Under the pieces are notes generated by a model. The model had not been told where the DNA came from. It saw nothing but the letters and a program-made list of their open reading frames with translations, and ran no database searches. This document shows, piece by piece, positions 17,406 to 25,988 of a stretch of DNA of 64,000 nucleotides. The translations under genes were made by a program, and so were the position numbers. Numbering within the stretch: the first letter of the stretch is position 1; each line of letters begins with the position of its first letter. This DNA comes from G963692885 sp964658655 (lineage in GTDB: Bacteria; Acidobacteriota; Terriglobia; Terriglobales; Acidobacteriaceae): positions 62,001-126,000 of the forward strand of contig CAZZZL010000007.1 in NCBI GenBank assembly GCA_964658655.1. The letters are read 5' to 3'.

Positions 17406-18011
17406 ATGTCAGTGACCCGTCGCCAAAGGCAAGTTCTCGACTTCATCAGTGAATTCGTTCAGAAGAATAGCTACTCGCCTTCTTTTGAGGAAATTGCACG
17501 GGGTTTGGATCTCCGGTCACTGGCGACAGTTCATAAACATGTCAGCAATCTTCAGAAGAAGGGTCTGCTGCAGCGAGCTCATAATCGCAGCCGATCAATC
17601 GACGTTCTCCCTGCCAAGGCACGGACCAAGATCTCCGACTCGTTGCCTTTGATGGGCCGGATTGCAGCTGGTCGGCCCGTCGAAGCAGTAGAAGTAGCGG
17701 AAAGTATCTCTCTCGGAGATATTATTGGCACGAGAGATGTATTTGCGCTGCAAGTAAAAGGCGATTCGATGTGCGATGAACACATTTTGGATGGCGACTT
17801 TGTCTTGATTGAGAAAGTGAATTCCGCGCGGGAGGGCGAAATTGTCGTGGCTCTTGTGAGGGGGTCCGAAGCCACCTTGAAGCGGTTTTATTTGGAGGGA
17901 GACGTAGTTCGGCTTCAGCCTTCTAACGCTGAAATGAAGCCTATTTACGTACCCGTAAAACAGGTAAGCATTCAGGGCAGAGTGCTTGGGATGATGCGGA
18001 AGTACAAATAG
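17406..18011 (+). CDS. lexA: SOS repressor LexA
   Basis: LexA represses DNA-damage genes until RecA filaments trigger its self-cleavage. The 201-residue product has an N-terminal winged helix (about 1-65), the cleavage site Ala88-Gly89, and the Ser-Lys dyad: Ser121 in KGDSM and Lys159 in EATLKR. Length is standard. The frame extends 14 codons upstream, but the ATG at 17406 gives the family N-terminus (MSVTRRQRQVLDFI) and leaves the direct repeat outside the gene. It is divergent from the response regulator. Confidence 0.96.
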   Translation: MSVTRRQRQVLDFISEFVQKNSYSPSFEEIARGLDLRSLATVHKHVSNLQKKGLLQRAHNRSRSIDVLPAKARTKISDSLPLMGRIAAGRPVEAVEVAESISLGDIIGTRDVFALQVKGDSMCDEHILDGDFVLIEKVNSAREGEIVVALVRGSEATLKRFYLEGDVVRLQPSNAEMKPIYVPVKQVSIQGRVLGMMRKYK

Positions 18012-18079
18012 AGGACTTTGAAGCAGGGTGGAGCCAAACGCAGACAGGCGGTCTGGCTACACCGGTGGATGTGCCTTGG

Positions 18080-18412
18080 CTACGCCAGAACACGCAGAAT
18101 ACTTTTCTCAATCGTATCTTTCGGGACAAACCCTACGATCTGGTCAGCCACTTTGCCATCCTTGAAAAGCAGCAGCGCGGGAATTCCACGAATACCGTAA
18201 CGCATTGGCGTGGCTGAATTCCGATCCACGTCCATCTTCATTACCTTCAACTTACCTTCGTACTGTGTCGCCACCTCGTCTACGACGGGCGCCAAGGCCC
18301 TGCAAGGACCACACCAAGCTGCCCAGAAATCGACAAGTACGGGTTGAGCGGACTGGAGTACGTCCTGCTCGAAGCTTGCGTCACTCACTTCAGTTACTGC
18401 GTGAACTGCCAT
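18080..18412 (-). CDS. trxA: Thioredoxin
   Basis: Thioredoxin reduces disulfides in cytoplasmic proteins. The 110-residue product carries the active site WCGPC at residues 33-37 in the VDFWAAWCGPC context, and the conserved cis-proline in RGIPALLLFKDG. Length is that of classical thioredoxin 1. The open frame reaches 18547, but the ATG at 18412 with GAGGAA upstream matches the family start. It converges with lexA across a 68-base gap. Confidence 0.96.
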   Translation of the reverse strand: MAVHAVTEVSDASFEQDVLQSAQPVLVDFWAAWCGPCRALAPVVDEVATQYEGKLKVMKMDVDRNSATPMRYGIRGIPALLLFKDGKVADQIVGFVPKDTIEKSILRVLA

Positions 18413-18603
18413 TATTCCTCCATGTATATCAAACGTCGAGGCTACCGCTCGAAGTAATGAGATGCCAACACAAGTGTGGAAGTCGCAAGGGGTGCTTTTG
18501 TCGCACATCCAGAATCTACAGAAGTCCTTGGAATTCGTCGATAACAAATTGTAGGCGGGCCGCCCTGAAGCTCTAACCTAAACTATACATAACGTTCGAC
18601 CAA

Positions 18604-19509
18604 TCAATTATTTGCAGCCAATACTGGCGGCTTAGCTTTAAGGAAAACGCTGATCAGCTCAACTCCCGTGCGACCACGAAGACTCTCTGTGATGGCAGCA
18701 GTGGCCTGGGAGAAATTGTCCATCTGGATCAGTGCAAGAACTGCCGGACCTGCACCGCTGAGGGCAACGCCAAGGATGCCGCTGCGGCCAGTATGAGGTA
18801 AAAGGAGGGGTAGCAATGGGCAGACCTCGCCTCGGTACGGCTGATGGAGCCGATCAGCCATGGCAAAAGAGAGCAGATCGCCTCGTCCACATTGAAATGC
18901 AGCTGTCAGCAAGGCGACATTCTGAATATTCGTTACAGCGTCGGAGCGTGGATAGCTGGAAGGAAGAATTGCCCTCGCTGCGCTCGTTGAGAGGGGCTGA
19001 TCGGGCAGCACCAGGATCGCTGCCCAATCAGCCGGCGGATCAATCGACACGGCTCGCATTGCATCGCCGGTGCCGCCTGCAACCGTGAACCCACCCAGCC
19101 AGCATGCGCAGGCATTGTCCGGATGACCTTCAAGATCACACGCCTTTCGAAGGATCTGGTCGCCACTCCAGCCGAGGCCGCCGAAGTGATTTGCAAGCGC
19201 GATCCCTGCCAGTCGGGCAGATGCGGATGAGCCAAGGCCCATACCAATGGGAATTTCGTTGACCAGGCGAATGGTTAGAGGCACTGGACGGACACCCGAA
19301 GCCTTCAGAATATCCTCATAAACGGCCAACATCAGATTGCGATTGAGACGAGTACATACCTCAATATTTCGGCCTGTTGCGCTGATGGAATAAGTATCTG
19401 CCGCCTCGGCCCAGACATCGAGATATAACTCCACAGCCAACGCAACGGCGTCAAATCCAGGACCCAGGTTTGCTGACGTTGCCGGGAGGCGGATGTGGAA
19501 TGTCTTCAT
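18604..19509 (-). CDS. thrB: Homoserine kinase
   Basis: ThrB phosphorylates homoserine, the penultimate step of threonine synthesis. The 301-residue product is a GHMP-family kinase: residues 1-30 contain LPATSANLGPGFDAV, the ATP loop is IPIGMGLGSSASA near residue 90, and a glycine-rich SGAGPAV motif lies near residue 240. Its ATG overlaps the thrC stop by four bases (ATGA), so the two enzymes of consecutive steps are co-translated. Confidence 0.96.
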   Translation of the reverse strand: MKTFHIRLPATSANLGPGFDAVALAVELYLDVWAEAADTYSISATGRNIEVCTRLNRNLMLAVYEDILKASGVRPVPLTIRLVNEIPIGMGLGSSASARLAGIALANHFGGLGWSGDQILRKACDLEGHPDNACACWLGGFTVAGGTGDAMRAVSIDPPADWAAILVLPDQPLSTSAARAILPSSYPRSDAVTNIQNVALLTAAFQCGRGDLLSFAMADRLHQPYRGEVCPLLPLLLPHTGRSGILGVALSGAGPAVLALIQMDNFSQATAAITESLRGRTGVELISVFLKAKPPVLAANN

Positions 19510-20912
19510 GCGGACCGGGCTTCCAATGTCTTCAGCACGGCAGACACGGTAGCTTCCAAAATCTGCGCGGGCTGCTGGAGCTCCGCGATTGTCTGAGGCA
19601 TTGAAACCAGCTCTTCCGGACGAAGAAGTTCGCCACGATGAAAATCGATCGTGTAGTCAGCGTCTTTCAGGGTGTGTCCGGTGAGTAACAGCACAACCGA
19701 CTGCCCCGGCCTTACTTTTCCTGCTCGAATGAGCTTCTTAAGTCCGGCGAGCGTGACGGCTGACGCAGGCTCGCAACCAATCCCTTCTCGTCCGATCTCC
19801 GCCTTGGCGACCGCGATCTCGGCCTCAGAAACCTGCTCGCAGAAGCCCCCGGTCTGGCGTACGATCTTGGCAGCTTTTTTCCATGACGCGGGATTGCCTA
19901 TGCGAATTGCTGATGCCCGCGTGTCGGCAACAACGGCTTCGAGATGCTCACCGTTCGTTGTCAGAAGACTTGAATAGAAGGGATTCGCGCCCTCGGCCTG
20001 TACAACGGAAATCTGTGGCAGACGGTTAGTCAAGCCAAGATGCTTCATTTCGAGAAAGCCTTTGCCAAGCGCGGAGCTATTGGCAAGGTTTCCGCCGGGC
20101 ACGATGACATGATCGGGCACATCCCAATCGAATTGTTCGGCAATTTCAATCGCAGGCGTCTTCTGTCCCTCAAGTCGATAAGGGTTTACGGAATTGAGAA
20201 GGTACACTGGCGACTCTCGCACAATCTCGGTCAGGATCCGCACGCAGCCGTCAAAGTCAGTCCGCAGCTGAAGGGTCAGCGCGCCGTAGTCCATGGATTG
20301 TGAAAGCTTCCCCCAGGATATTTTGCCTTCCGGAATTAAAACGAGGGACCGCATTCCCGCACGTGCTGCATAAGCAGCCATGGCGGCGGACGTGTTTCCA
20401 GTCGAGGCGCAGGCTACCCAGGTGAATCCGCGCTCAGCTGCGACGGACAAGGCTGTGGTCATGCCCGTGTCTTTGAAGGAGCCGGTTGGATTCATTCCCT
20501 GATGCTTCGCGTAGAGATCGACGATGCCCAGGGAGCGACTGGAACGCGGCAAGGAATAAAGGGGTGTGTTGCCCTCGCGAAGGGTGATCGCGTGTTGCGC
20601 ATCATCGAGGATTGGGAGAAGGTCGCGAAAGCGCCAGACTCCACTTTGATCAATCGGTTCAGTCGAGGAACGCCGATCCTTCCAAAGCCAGCGAAGCGCA
20701 CCCGCGTTCGGCCGCCAAGACTGTGGTTCCGAGTCGTCGCCGGCCGTCCCTGCAGGAAGCACCGACCATGACGGGTACTCGACTTCAAACAGGTCCCCGC
20801 AAACCGTACAGCGAAAGTCGCGGGGAGTTTCGCCACGGACGATGGTGTTACAGCCGATACAGCGAAGTTGGTGGGAGCGCTCGGAAAACATTGGGTTTGT
20901 TGAATGGTACAT
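19506..20912 (-). CDS. thrC: Threonine synthase
   Basis: ThrC converts O-phosphohomoserine to threonine using pyridoxal phosphate. The 468-residue product starts with a zinc-ribbon-like four-cysteine segment (CIGC then CTVC within the first 50 residues), followed by the PLP fold with the Schiff-base lysine in GSFKDTGM and the phosphate-binding region around STGNTSAAMAAY. The frame opens at 21005; I prefer the ATG at 20912 because upstream residues look non-coding, and the ATG at 20891 is also possible. It forms an operon with thrB. Confidence 0.93.
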   Translation of the reverse strand: MYHSTNPMFSERSHQLRCIGCNTIVRGETPRDFRCTVCGDLFEVEYPSWSVLPAGTAGDDSEPQSWRPNAGALRWLWKDRRSSTEPIDQSGVWRFRDLLPILDDAQHAITLREGNTPLYSLPRSSRSLGIVDLYAKHQGMNPTGSFKDTGMTTALSVAAERGFTWVACASTGNTSAAMAAYAARAGMRSLVLIPEGKISWGKLSQSMDYGALTLQLRTDFDGCVRILTEIVRESPVYLLNSVNPYRLEGQKTPAIEIAEQFDWDVPDHVIVPGGNLANSSALGKGFLEMKHLGLTNRLPQISVVQAEGANPFYSSLLTTNGEHLEAVVADTRASAIRIGNPASWKKAAKIVRQTGGFCEQVSEAEIAVAKAEIGREGIGCEPASAVTLAGLKKLIRAGKVRPGQSVVLLLTGHTLKDADYTIDFHRGELLRPEELVSMPQTIAELQQPAQILEATVSAVLKTLEARSA

Positions 20913-21075
20913 GGTCAAAGCAAAAGTTTCCTGCTCGCGTTTCAGGTAAACGACAATCCTGCTGCAGCTATCTCCGCCGATGTTGCTATGCTGCTGCGTC
21001 GTCACTCCTCAACTTTGAGGAGAATTCGGCAGACGCGCTACTGTCCAAAGCCAAGGAAGTGGGAACAGGTTCATA

Positions 21076-21468
21076 ATGACGAGCATGGCCTTTACCATTG
21101 AAACTTTGGACCACCTGGTGCTTACGGTGGCAAAACTTGATGCAACGACGGACTTTTACAGTGAAGTTCTCGGCATGGATGTCATTACCCATAACGGCCG
21201 AAAGGCCCTGGCGTTTGGCGAGCAGCGTATCAACCTGCATCAGCGTGGACATGAGTTTGAGCCGAAAGCGGCGCATCCAACCCCGGGAGCCGGTGACTTG
21301 TGCTTTATTACACCGACCCCTCTCGAAGAGGTCATTGCTTATCTCGGAGAGTTGCGTGTTCATATCGAGGAAGGTCCCGTTGAACGTACCGGAGCAATGA
21401 GCCAGCTTCGCTCCATCTACATTCGCGACCCTGACCACAACCTGATCGAAATAGCGAACTATATATAG
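21076..21468 (+). CDS. VOC-family (glyoxalase/dioxygenase-type) protein
   Basis: This 130-residue protein has the vicinal oxygen chelate fold. It shows LDHLVLTVAKLDATTDFYSEVLGM at the start and DPDHNLIEIANYI at the end, with candidate metal ligands His and Glu in these two motifs. Family members include glyoxalase I, fosfomycin-resistance enzymes and ring-cleaving dioxygenases; the substrate cannot be told. It is divergent from thrC and stands 65 bases before the transporter operon. A second ATG at 21085 is an alternative start. Confidence 0.85.
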   Translation: MTSMAFTIETLDHLVLTVAKLDATTDFYSEVLGMDVITHNGRKALAFGEQRINLHQRGHEFEPKAAHPTPGAGDLCFITPTPLEEVIAYLGELRVHIEEGPVERTGAMSQLRSIYIRDPDHNLIEIANYI

Positions 21469-21533
21469 CTTTCTCTGATCGACATCTGTTTACTTGTCAA
21501 TTCGTTCCAGGCGCCGGGCGATAATGCTTAGCA

Positions 21534-22106
21534 ATGCATACACACCTGGCTGGTTCATGGATACTGCTCATTTTTATCTGCGCCATGACGGCGCTCATTC
21601 TGCTGACCCTGCATTTGACCAAATTGGGAGTGCTGATTCATCAGCAGATCCCAGACCGGCCGCATCGCCGCCTTTTTCTAGCCAGTGTCAGCTTCTTCAT
21701 CACCTTTCTTGCGGTGCGACTGCTGGTAGCGAGTATCACCCACCATATTGGCCCGTTCGGATATGTCGAGATGGGTGGCCGTCACATCCACCACCTCGTC
21801 TGGGGAATACTGCTGCTTCTGCTTTCGGGATATGGCACGCTAGCCGAGCTCGGTACGGGCGAAGGTTCGTTGTCGATCCTGTTGAGCCGGGTGCTTTCGC
21901 TCGGGTATGGGATAGGGGCAGCGCTGACGCTGGACGAGTTTGCCCTTTGGCTGAATCTTGACGCAATGGCTTACTGGTCGAAAGAGGGTCGGGAAAGCAT
22001 CGATGCCGTAGTTCTCTTCGGTGCCTTGCTGGCAATGGGCACATGGGGTGCGCCCTTCTTCCGCTGGCTCGCACGTCCGGGAGCGGGTGACCGCCTGCGT
22101 CCTTGA
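21534..22106 (+). CDS. Multi-pass membrane protein of unknown function
   Basis: This 190-residue protein has about five hydrophobic segments (near residues 8-30, 45-67, 85-105, 115-135 and 160-178). A histidine cluster GGRHIHHLVWG lies near residues 81-91, at the edge of a helix, and could bind metal or heme. I do not recognise the family. It is the first gene of the ABC-transporter cluster in the same orientation, 155 bases before the most likely start of the first permease, so it may share that system's substrate. Confidence 0.7.
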   Translation: MHTHLAGSWILLIFICAMTALILLTLHLTKLGVLIHQQIPDRPHRRLFLASVSFFITFLAVRLLVASITHHIGPFGYVEMGGRHIHHLVWGILLLLLSGYGTLAELGTGEGSLSILLSRVLSLGYGIGAALTLDEFALWLNLDAMAYWSKEGRESIDAVVLFGALLAMGTWGAPFFRWLARPGAGDRLRP

Positions 22107-22261
22107 CAGTGCATCGCGGGCCGAAAGCCTAGACACTTTTGCTGGAGATGAGCCTCCACCCTTCGATGCAGGCGCGATCGACGAATCACAATTACACTTC
22201 AGCTTCTGGCGGTGTTGCCCGGTTGTATTCGTCTCATTCCAGTTCCCGAAGGAATATCCGT

Positions 22262-23023
22262 TTGACCCTGTCCGCTCGTCTGCGACCTGTTGCCTTGATC
22301 ATTGCGCTTCTCGCAGCATGGCAGATCACGATCCTGCGGCATCCCGGCGGCCTGCTTCCCGGCCCGTGGGGTGTGCTGAAGGGCATTGCTGACCTTACTC
22401 AGCATGGCCTCCTGTTCAAGTACGTCGTGGCTTCACTGTTCCGGGTGACATGGGGATTTTTGCTGGCGCTCGTTATTGCTATCCCAGTCGGAATGGTGAC
22501 TGGCTGGCAGACCCGGCTGGACATGGCGCTCAATCCCCTGTTGCAGATTTTACGGCCGATATCACCGCTCGCATGGATTCCAATTGCCATCCTGTGGTTC
22601 GGTGTCGGCGATCTTTCCGCTATCTTCCTTATTTTTCTCGGCTGCTTTTTCCCGCTCCTTCTCACAACCATCAATGCGGTGAAGGGGGTCGGCAGCGTCT
22701 ACGTGAATGCCGGACGAAATTTCGGGCTTAGTCCATGGATGCTTTACTCACGCGTGCTTCTGCCGGCTATTCTGCCTCAACTGCTGGTCGGGATGCGTAT
22801 CACCCTGGGCATTGCGTGGTTAGTCGTTGTTGCAGCTGAGATGATCGCGGTGAATTCCGGGCTCGGGTTCCTGATTGTGGATGCCAGGAATGCCGGAAAT
22901 CGATATGACCTGGTGGTCGCCGGAATGGTCATCATTGGAATCATCGGACTGCTGCTCGACACAGGCATGCGGCTTTTTGAACGTGTGCCTTCGCTCCGCT
23001 GGACGTACATGGAGGAAGTTTGA
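22262..23023 (+). CDS. ABC transporter permease, NitT/TauT (SsuC/TauC) type, first copy
   Basis: This inner-membrane subunit belongs to the nitrate/sulfonate/taurine class of importers. The hydrophobic protein has about six membrane segments and the permease EAA-type loop (VYVNAGRNFGLSPWMLYSRVLLPAILPQ; middle part of the protein). The frame is open from 22139 (TTG), with ATGs at 22148 and 22166. I chose the TTG at 22262 because AAGGA lies eight bases before it and the extra upstream residues look unlike the family. The product is then 253 residues. It overlaps the ATPase gene. Confidence 0.85.
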   Translation: MTLSARLRPVALIIALLAAWQITILRHPGGLLPGPWGVLKGIADLTQHGLLFKYVVASLFRVTWGFLLALVIAIPVGMVTGWQTRLDMALNPLLQILRPISPLAWIPIAILWFGVGDLSAIFLIFLGCFFPLLLTTINAVKGVGSVYVNAGRNFGLSPWMLYSRVLLPAILPQLLVGMRITLGIAWLVVVAAEMIAVNSGLGFLIVDARNAGNRYDLVVAGMVIIGIIGLLLDTGMRLFERVPSLRWTYMEEV

Positions 23024-23826
23024 ATTCAACGGACCATCCTTCGCAGCAACGCCCGTCGGGCACGCCGCCTTCGGCGCAAAGCAAACTCGAGGTTATCGGC
23101 GTCAGTACTGTTTTTGAACGCAACGGTGAAGACCTCCCCGTATTGCGGGACATCAATCTGACGGTGGCCGATGCGGAGTTCATCTGCCTGCTTGGGCCTT
23201 CAGGTTGCGGCAAGTCCACCCTGCTGAGCACGATGGCGGGATTCCTTTCGCCCACCAGCGGCCAGGTGCGCATCGATGGCGAAGCCGTCCGCGGTCCGGA
23301 TCCGCGCCGGATCTTTGTATTTCAGGAACGCGGTGTGTTTCCATGGTTGACTGTTGAAGGCAATATCGGCTTCGGTTTGTTCAAGCTTTCCCGGGGTGAG
23401 AGGGAACGGCGAGTCTCACATTACATCCATATGGTCGGGTTGCAGGGTTTCGAAAATTCCTACCCAACCTCTCTGTCCGGTGGCATGAAGCAGCGACTCG
23501 AAGTGGCAAGGGCGCTCGCTGTCAAGCCTGATGTCCTGTTTCTCGACGAGCCCTTCGGCGCTCTCGATTCCATTACCCGGCTGACAATGCGAACAGAATT
23601 GCTGCGCATTTGGGAAGCTGAAAAGAAGACAATCATCTTTGTGACACATGACATCGACGAAGCCGTCCAACTTGCCGATCGCGTGGTCGTCATGAGTGAT
23701 CGACCGGGAACGGTGCAGGACATCGTCACCATCGATATTCCTCATCCACGCAGCATAAGTTCAACGAAATATCTGGCCCTTCGCGATGGCATTTTCAAAC
23801 AAATTGGTTTGGCGCATCGAGTATGA
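23020..23826 (+). CDS. ABC transporter ATP-binding protein, NitT/TauT (SsuB/TauB) type
   Basis: This is the ATPase of the importer. The 268-residue product has Walker A GPSGCGKST at 59-67, the Q-loop FQERGVFPWL near 101-110, the signature LSGGMKQR at 152-159 and Walker B VLFLDEP at 172-178. The start is a TTG overlapping the permease stop (TTGA), with GGAGGA just upstream; the first 20 residues are polar and variable. A single ATPase sits between two different permeases, which suggests they form a heterodimeric channel. Confidence 0.94.
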   Translation: MNSTDHPSQQRPSGTPPSAQSKLEVIGVSTVFERNGEDLPVLRDINLTVADAEFICLLGPSGCGKSTLLSTMAGFLSPTSGQVRIDGEAVRGPDPRRIFVFQERGVFPWLTVEGNIGFGLFKLSRGERERRVSHYIHMVGLQGFENSYPTSLSGGMKQRLEVARALAVKPDVLFLDEPFGALDSITRLTMRTELLRIWEAEKKTIIFVTHDIDEAVQLADRVVVMSDRPGTVQDIVTIDIPHPRSISSTKYLALRDGIFKQIGLAHRV

Positions 23827-24605
23827 ATAGTCTCGCAAGACCGGCAAGGTGGGAACGATTCTTCTGGCCGCTGGCGGTCGTTGTGTTATGCCTCGTCGTG
23901 TGGCACCTAGCGGTTAAGTGGAGCGGCACCCACATCTTTCCATCGCCCGGCGATGTTAAGAAAGGAATCGTTGAACTGGCTCACAAGAAGGTCCTCTGGC
24001 AGGATGTTCTGGACTCGCTTCGACGTGTTGCCATCGGGTTCGGGTGTGCAGCATTGTTGGGCATACCACTCGGACTGACTCTGGGCTGGTACCCGGCAGC
24101 AAACCAGGTGTTGAATCCCGTGATGCAACTGCTTCGGCCCATCAGTCCGATTGCCTGGATACCGATTGCCATCATCCTGTTCGGCATTGGTGATCACGCA
24201 GCGACTTCCCTCATTTTTCTCGGAGCCTTCTTCCCGATTGTTGTCGCCTGCATCGACGGCGTATCAAACGTACCTCTCGTCTACAGAAGGGCTGGTCGCA
24301 ACTTCGGATTAAGTCCCGGCCAGCTTTTGTCACGGGTCGTGTTTCCGGCAGCGCTGCCGAATATCATCGTCGGATTGCGGATTTCACTCGGTATCGCATG
24401 GCTGGTCGTAGTGGCGGCCGAGATGGTCGCGGTCGACTCGGGACTCGGCTACCTCGTCATCGATGCGCGCAATTCGGGTAAGCGCTATGACTTGGTGGTA
24501 GCTGCAATGCTGATGATCGGAGTTATCGGTCTGATACTCGATACGCTTATCCGCCGACTGGAATATGTCGACTCTGTACGCTGGGGATTTCGCCATGAAC
24601 TTTAA
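23823..24605 (+). CDS. ABC transporter permease, NitT/TauT (SsuC/TauC) type, second copy
   Basis: This 260-residue permease is homologous to the one at 22262-23023: the same LRPISPIAWIPIAI block, RRAGRNFGLSPGQLLSRVVFPAALP loop and GIAWLVVVAAEM helix are found in both. The copies differ along their length, so this is an older duplication, not a recent one. Its ATG overlaps the ATPase stop by four bases (ATGA). About six membrane segments are visible. Confidence 0.93.
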   Translation: MNSLARPARWERFFWPLAVVVLCLVVWHLAVKWSGTHIFPSPGDVKKGIVELAHKKVLWQDVLDSLRRVAIGFGCAALLGIPLGLTLGWYPAANQVLNPVMQLLRPISPIAWIPIAIILFGIGDHAATSLIFLGAFFPIVVACIDGVSNVPLVYRRAGRNFGLSPGQLLSRVVFPAALPNIIVGLRISLGIAWLVVVAAEMVAVDSGLGYLVIDARNSGKRYDLVVAAMLMIGVIGLILDTLIRRLEYVDSVRWGFRHEL

Positions 24606-25653
24606 ACGCCGCCTTGTCCTGGTCGCGATCGGCTGGCTTGTCATCATCTCAGGTCTGCATTCCTACCTGAACGTCAACTGGGCAGCCGTTCTGAACGATT
24701 ATCGGCCCGCATCTGAACGCAAGATTACTGTTGCTTATCTACCTGTTACCTGTCAGCTCACGTGCCCGGTGACTGATTACATATCCAAGTTCTCTGATAA
24801 CGGTGAGCTATTTCTGCCGCGCATGTTCCAGGGCTTTCCAGAGATGAAGGAAGCCTTGATCTCCGGCAAAGTGGAGGCAGCATTTATTGTTGCGCCGATG
24901 GCGATCGCGCTCAAGGCGCAGGGCGTGCCGATCAAGGTTGTGTATCTGGGGCACCGCTATGGAAGCGCTGTCGTGGTAAAGAAGAATGGGCCTGTAAAAA
25001 CATTCGCAGATCTGCGTGGGCGGACCGTTGCGATTCCCAGCCGCTTTTCCGATGAGCGGCTTTTGCTGTTCAAAGCGATGAAGGTCTGGGGCATGAAGGC
25101 TGGCGACATCAAGATGGTTGAGATGGCTCCGCCTGATGTTTCCGGTGCTCTGGCTGCAGGGGCAATTGATGGCTTCTCCATGGGCGAGCCATTCCCATCC
25201 CAGGCAGAGCTCGGCGGATTTGGTCGCGTCCTCTTTCAGGCGCGCGACTACTGGCCCGATTACATGTCCTGCATTCTCGTTGTTCGACAGGACTTGATTG
25301 ATAAGCGGCCCGATGTTGTGCAGGTACTGGTCGATGGCATTGCTCGTTCTGGACTCTGGCTGGACAAGGGTAAGCCAAATCGTGAAGATGCCGCTGACTT
25401 CGTCGGCCGCTTTTACTACAACCAGAAACCGGCATTGCTCCGTTGGGCACTCACCAAACCGCTGGACCGCGTAATGTACGCGCCCCTCGCCCCGCGCAAA
25501 CCCGATTTCGACATGGTGCGCGACATGATGATCGAAACCAAAGTGCTCGATAAGAAAATTGATTTCAATGACTACGTAGACACCAGGTTTTCCGATAACG
25601 CCGCGATACAAACCTCGTGGAAATACCAGCCGGGTCTGGCGACAGCTAAGTAG
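24595..25653 (+). CDS. Membrane-anchored ABC substrate-binding protein, NrtA/TauA-like
   Basis: This 352-residue periplasmic binding protein has one N-terminal membrane helix (about residues 7-24). It lacks a lipobox, so it probably stays tethered to the inner membrane. The fold features of the NMT1/NrtA group are visible: EALISGKVEAAFIVAPMAIAL, TFADLRGRTVAIP and ALAAGAIDGFSMGEPFP. Unusually, the first strand reads VTCQLTCPVT with Cys53 and Cys57 where the ligand cleft begins, so thiols may contact the ligand or a metal. The ATG at 24595 overlaps the permease end by 11 bases. Confidence 0.87.
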   Translation: MNFKRRLVLVAIGWLVIISGLHSYLNVNWAAVLNDYRPASERKITVAYLPVTCQLTCPVTDYISKFSDNGELFLPRMFQGFPEMKEALISGKVEAAFIVAPMAIALKAQGVPIKVVYLGHRYGSAVVVKKNGPVKTFADLRGRTVAIPSRFSDERLLLFKAMKVWGMKAGDIKMVEMAPPDVSGALAAGAIDGFSMGEPFPSQAELGGFGRVLFQARDYWPDYMSCILVVRQDLIDKRPDVVQVLVDGIARSGLWLDKGKPNREDAADFVGRFYYNQKPALLRWALTKPLDRVMYAPLAPRKPDFDMVRDMMIETKVLDKKIDFNDYVDTRFSDNAAIQTSWKYQPGLATAK

Positions 25654-25672
25654 CTTAAGGGAGCAGAGCAAA

Positions 25673-25972
25673 ATGATCCGGAGAAGCTTTATCCGTATGA
25701 TGACACTCGCTGGAGCAGGCAGTCTTCCTGCCATGCATGCCGCGACGAAAAGCGGTCAAGTTATCGCGACCTACAAGATTACCGGCTTCAGCTGCGTGAC
25801 CTGCGCGGTTGGTTTGGACGTCATGCTTCAGCGGCAGAAGGGCGTCGTCTGGTCTAAGTCAGAATATGAAGCTGCGAAAACAAACGTCTGCTATCACCCC
25901 GATCTGGTGACCGATGAAGCTTTACGGGATGCTATCGCGGACATGAGATTCATTGCTGAGAAACAAGCCTGA
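25673..25972 (+). CDS. Small exported heavy-metal-associated (HMA) domain protein
   Basis: This 99-residue protein has an N-terminal export signal with a twin-arginine-like motif (RRSFIR at residues 3-8), a hydrophobic stretch and an Ala-rich cleavage region near residue 24. After it comes an HMA ferredoxin-like domain with the metal-binding pair Cys41 and Cys44 (FSCVTC), as in MerP and CopZ. A third cysteine lies near residue 73. It follows the binding-protein gene by 19 bases with GGGAGCAGAG upstream, so it belongs to the transporter operon and probably hands a soft metal to it or senses one. Confidence 0.85.
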   Translation: MIRRSFIRMMTLAGAGSLPAMHAATKSGQVIATYKITGFSCVTCAVGLDVMLQRQKGVVWSKSEYEAAKTNVCYHPDLVTDEALRDAIADMRFIAEKQA

Positions 25973-25988
25973 ACATATTATTCAGGCT
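25966..25988. terminator. Candidate bidirectional terminator hairpin between convergent genes
   Basis: AGCCTGAA (25966-25973) and TTCAGGCT (25981-25988) form a perfect 8-base stem with a 7-base A/T-rich loop. The hairpin covers the stop codons of both the HMA gene and the convergent aminotransferase gene, which are only nine bases apart. No long T-run is present. Confidence 0.45.

Noticed and set aside
18013..18079. Inverted-repeat fragments between lexA and thioredoxin
   Set aside because: Stems are short and interrupted and no T-run follows, so a terminator call is not supported.
22139..22261. In-frame 5' extension of the first permease gene
   Set aside because: The added residues do not resemble permease N-termini, and a better ribosome site precedes the TTG at 22262.
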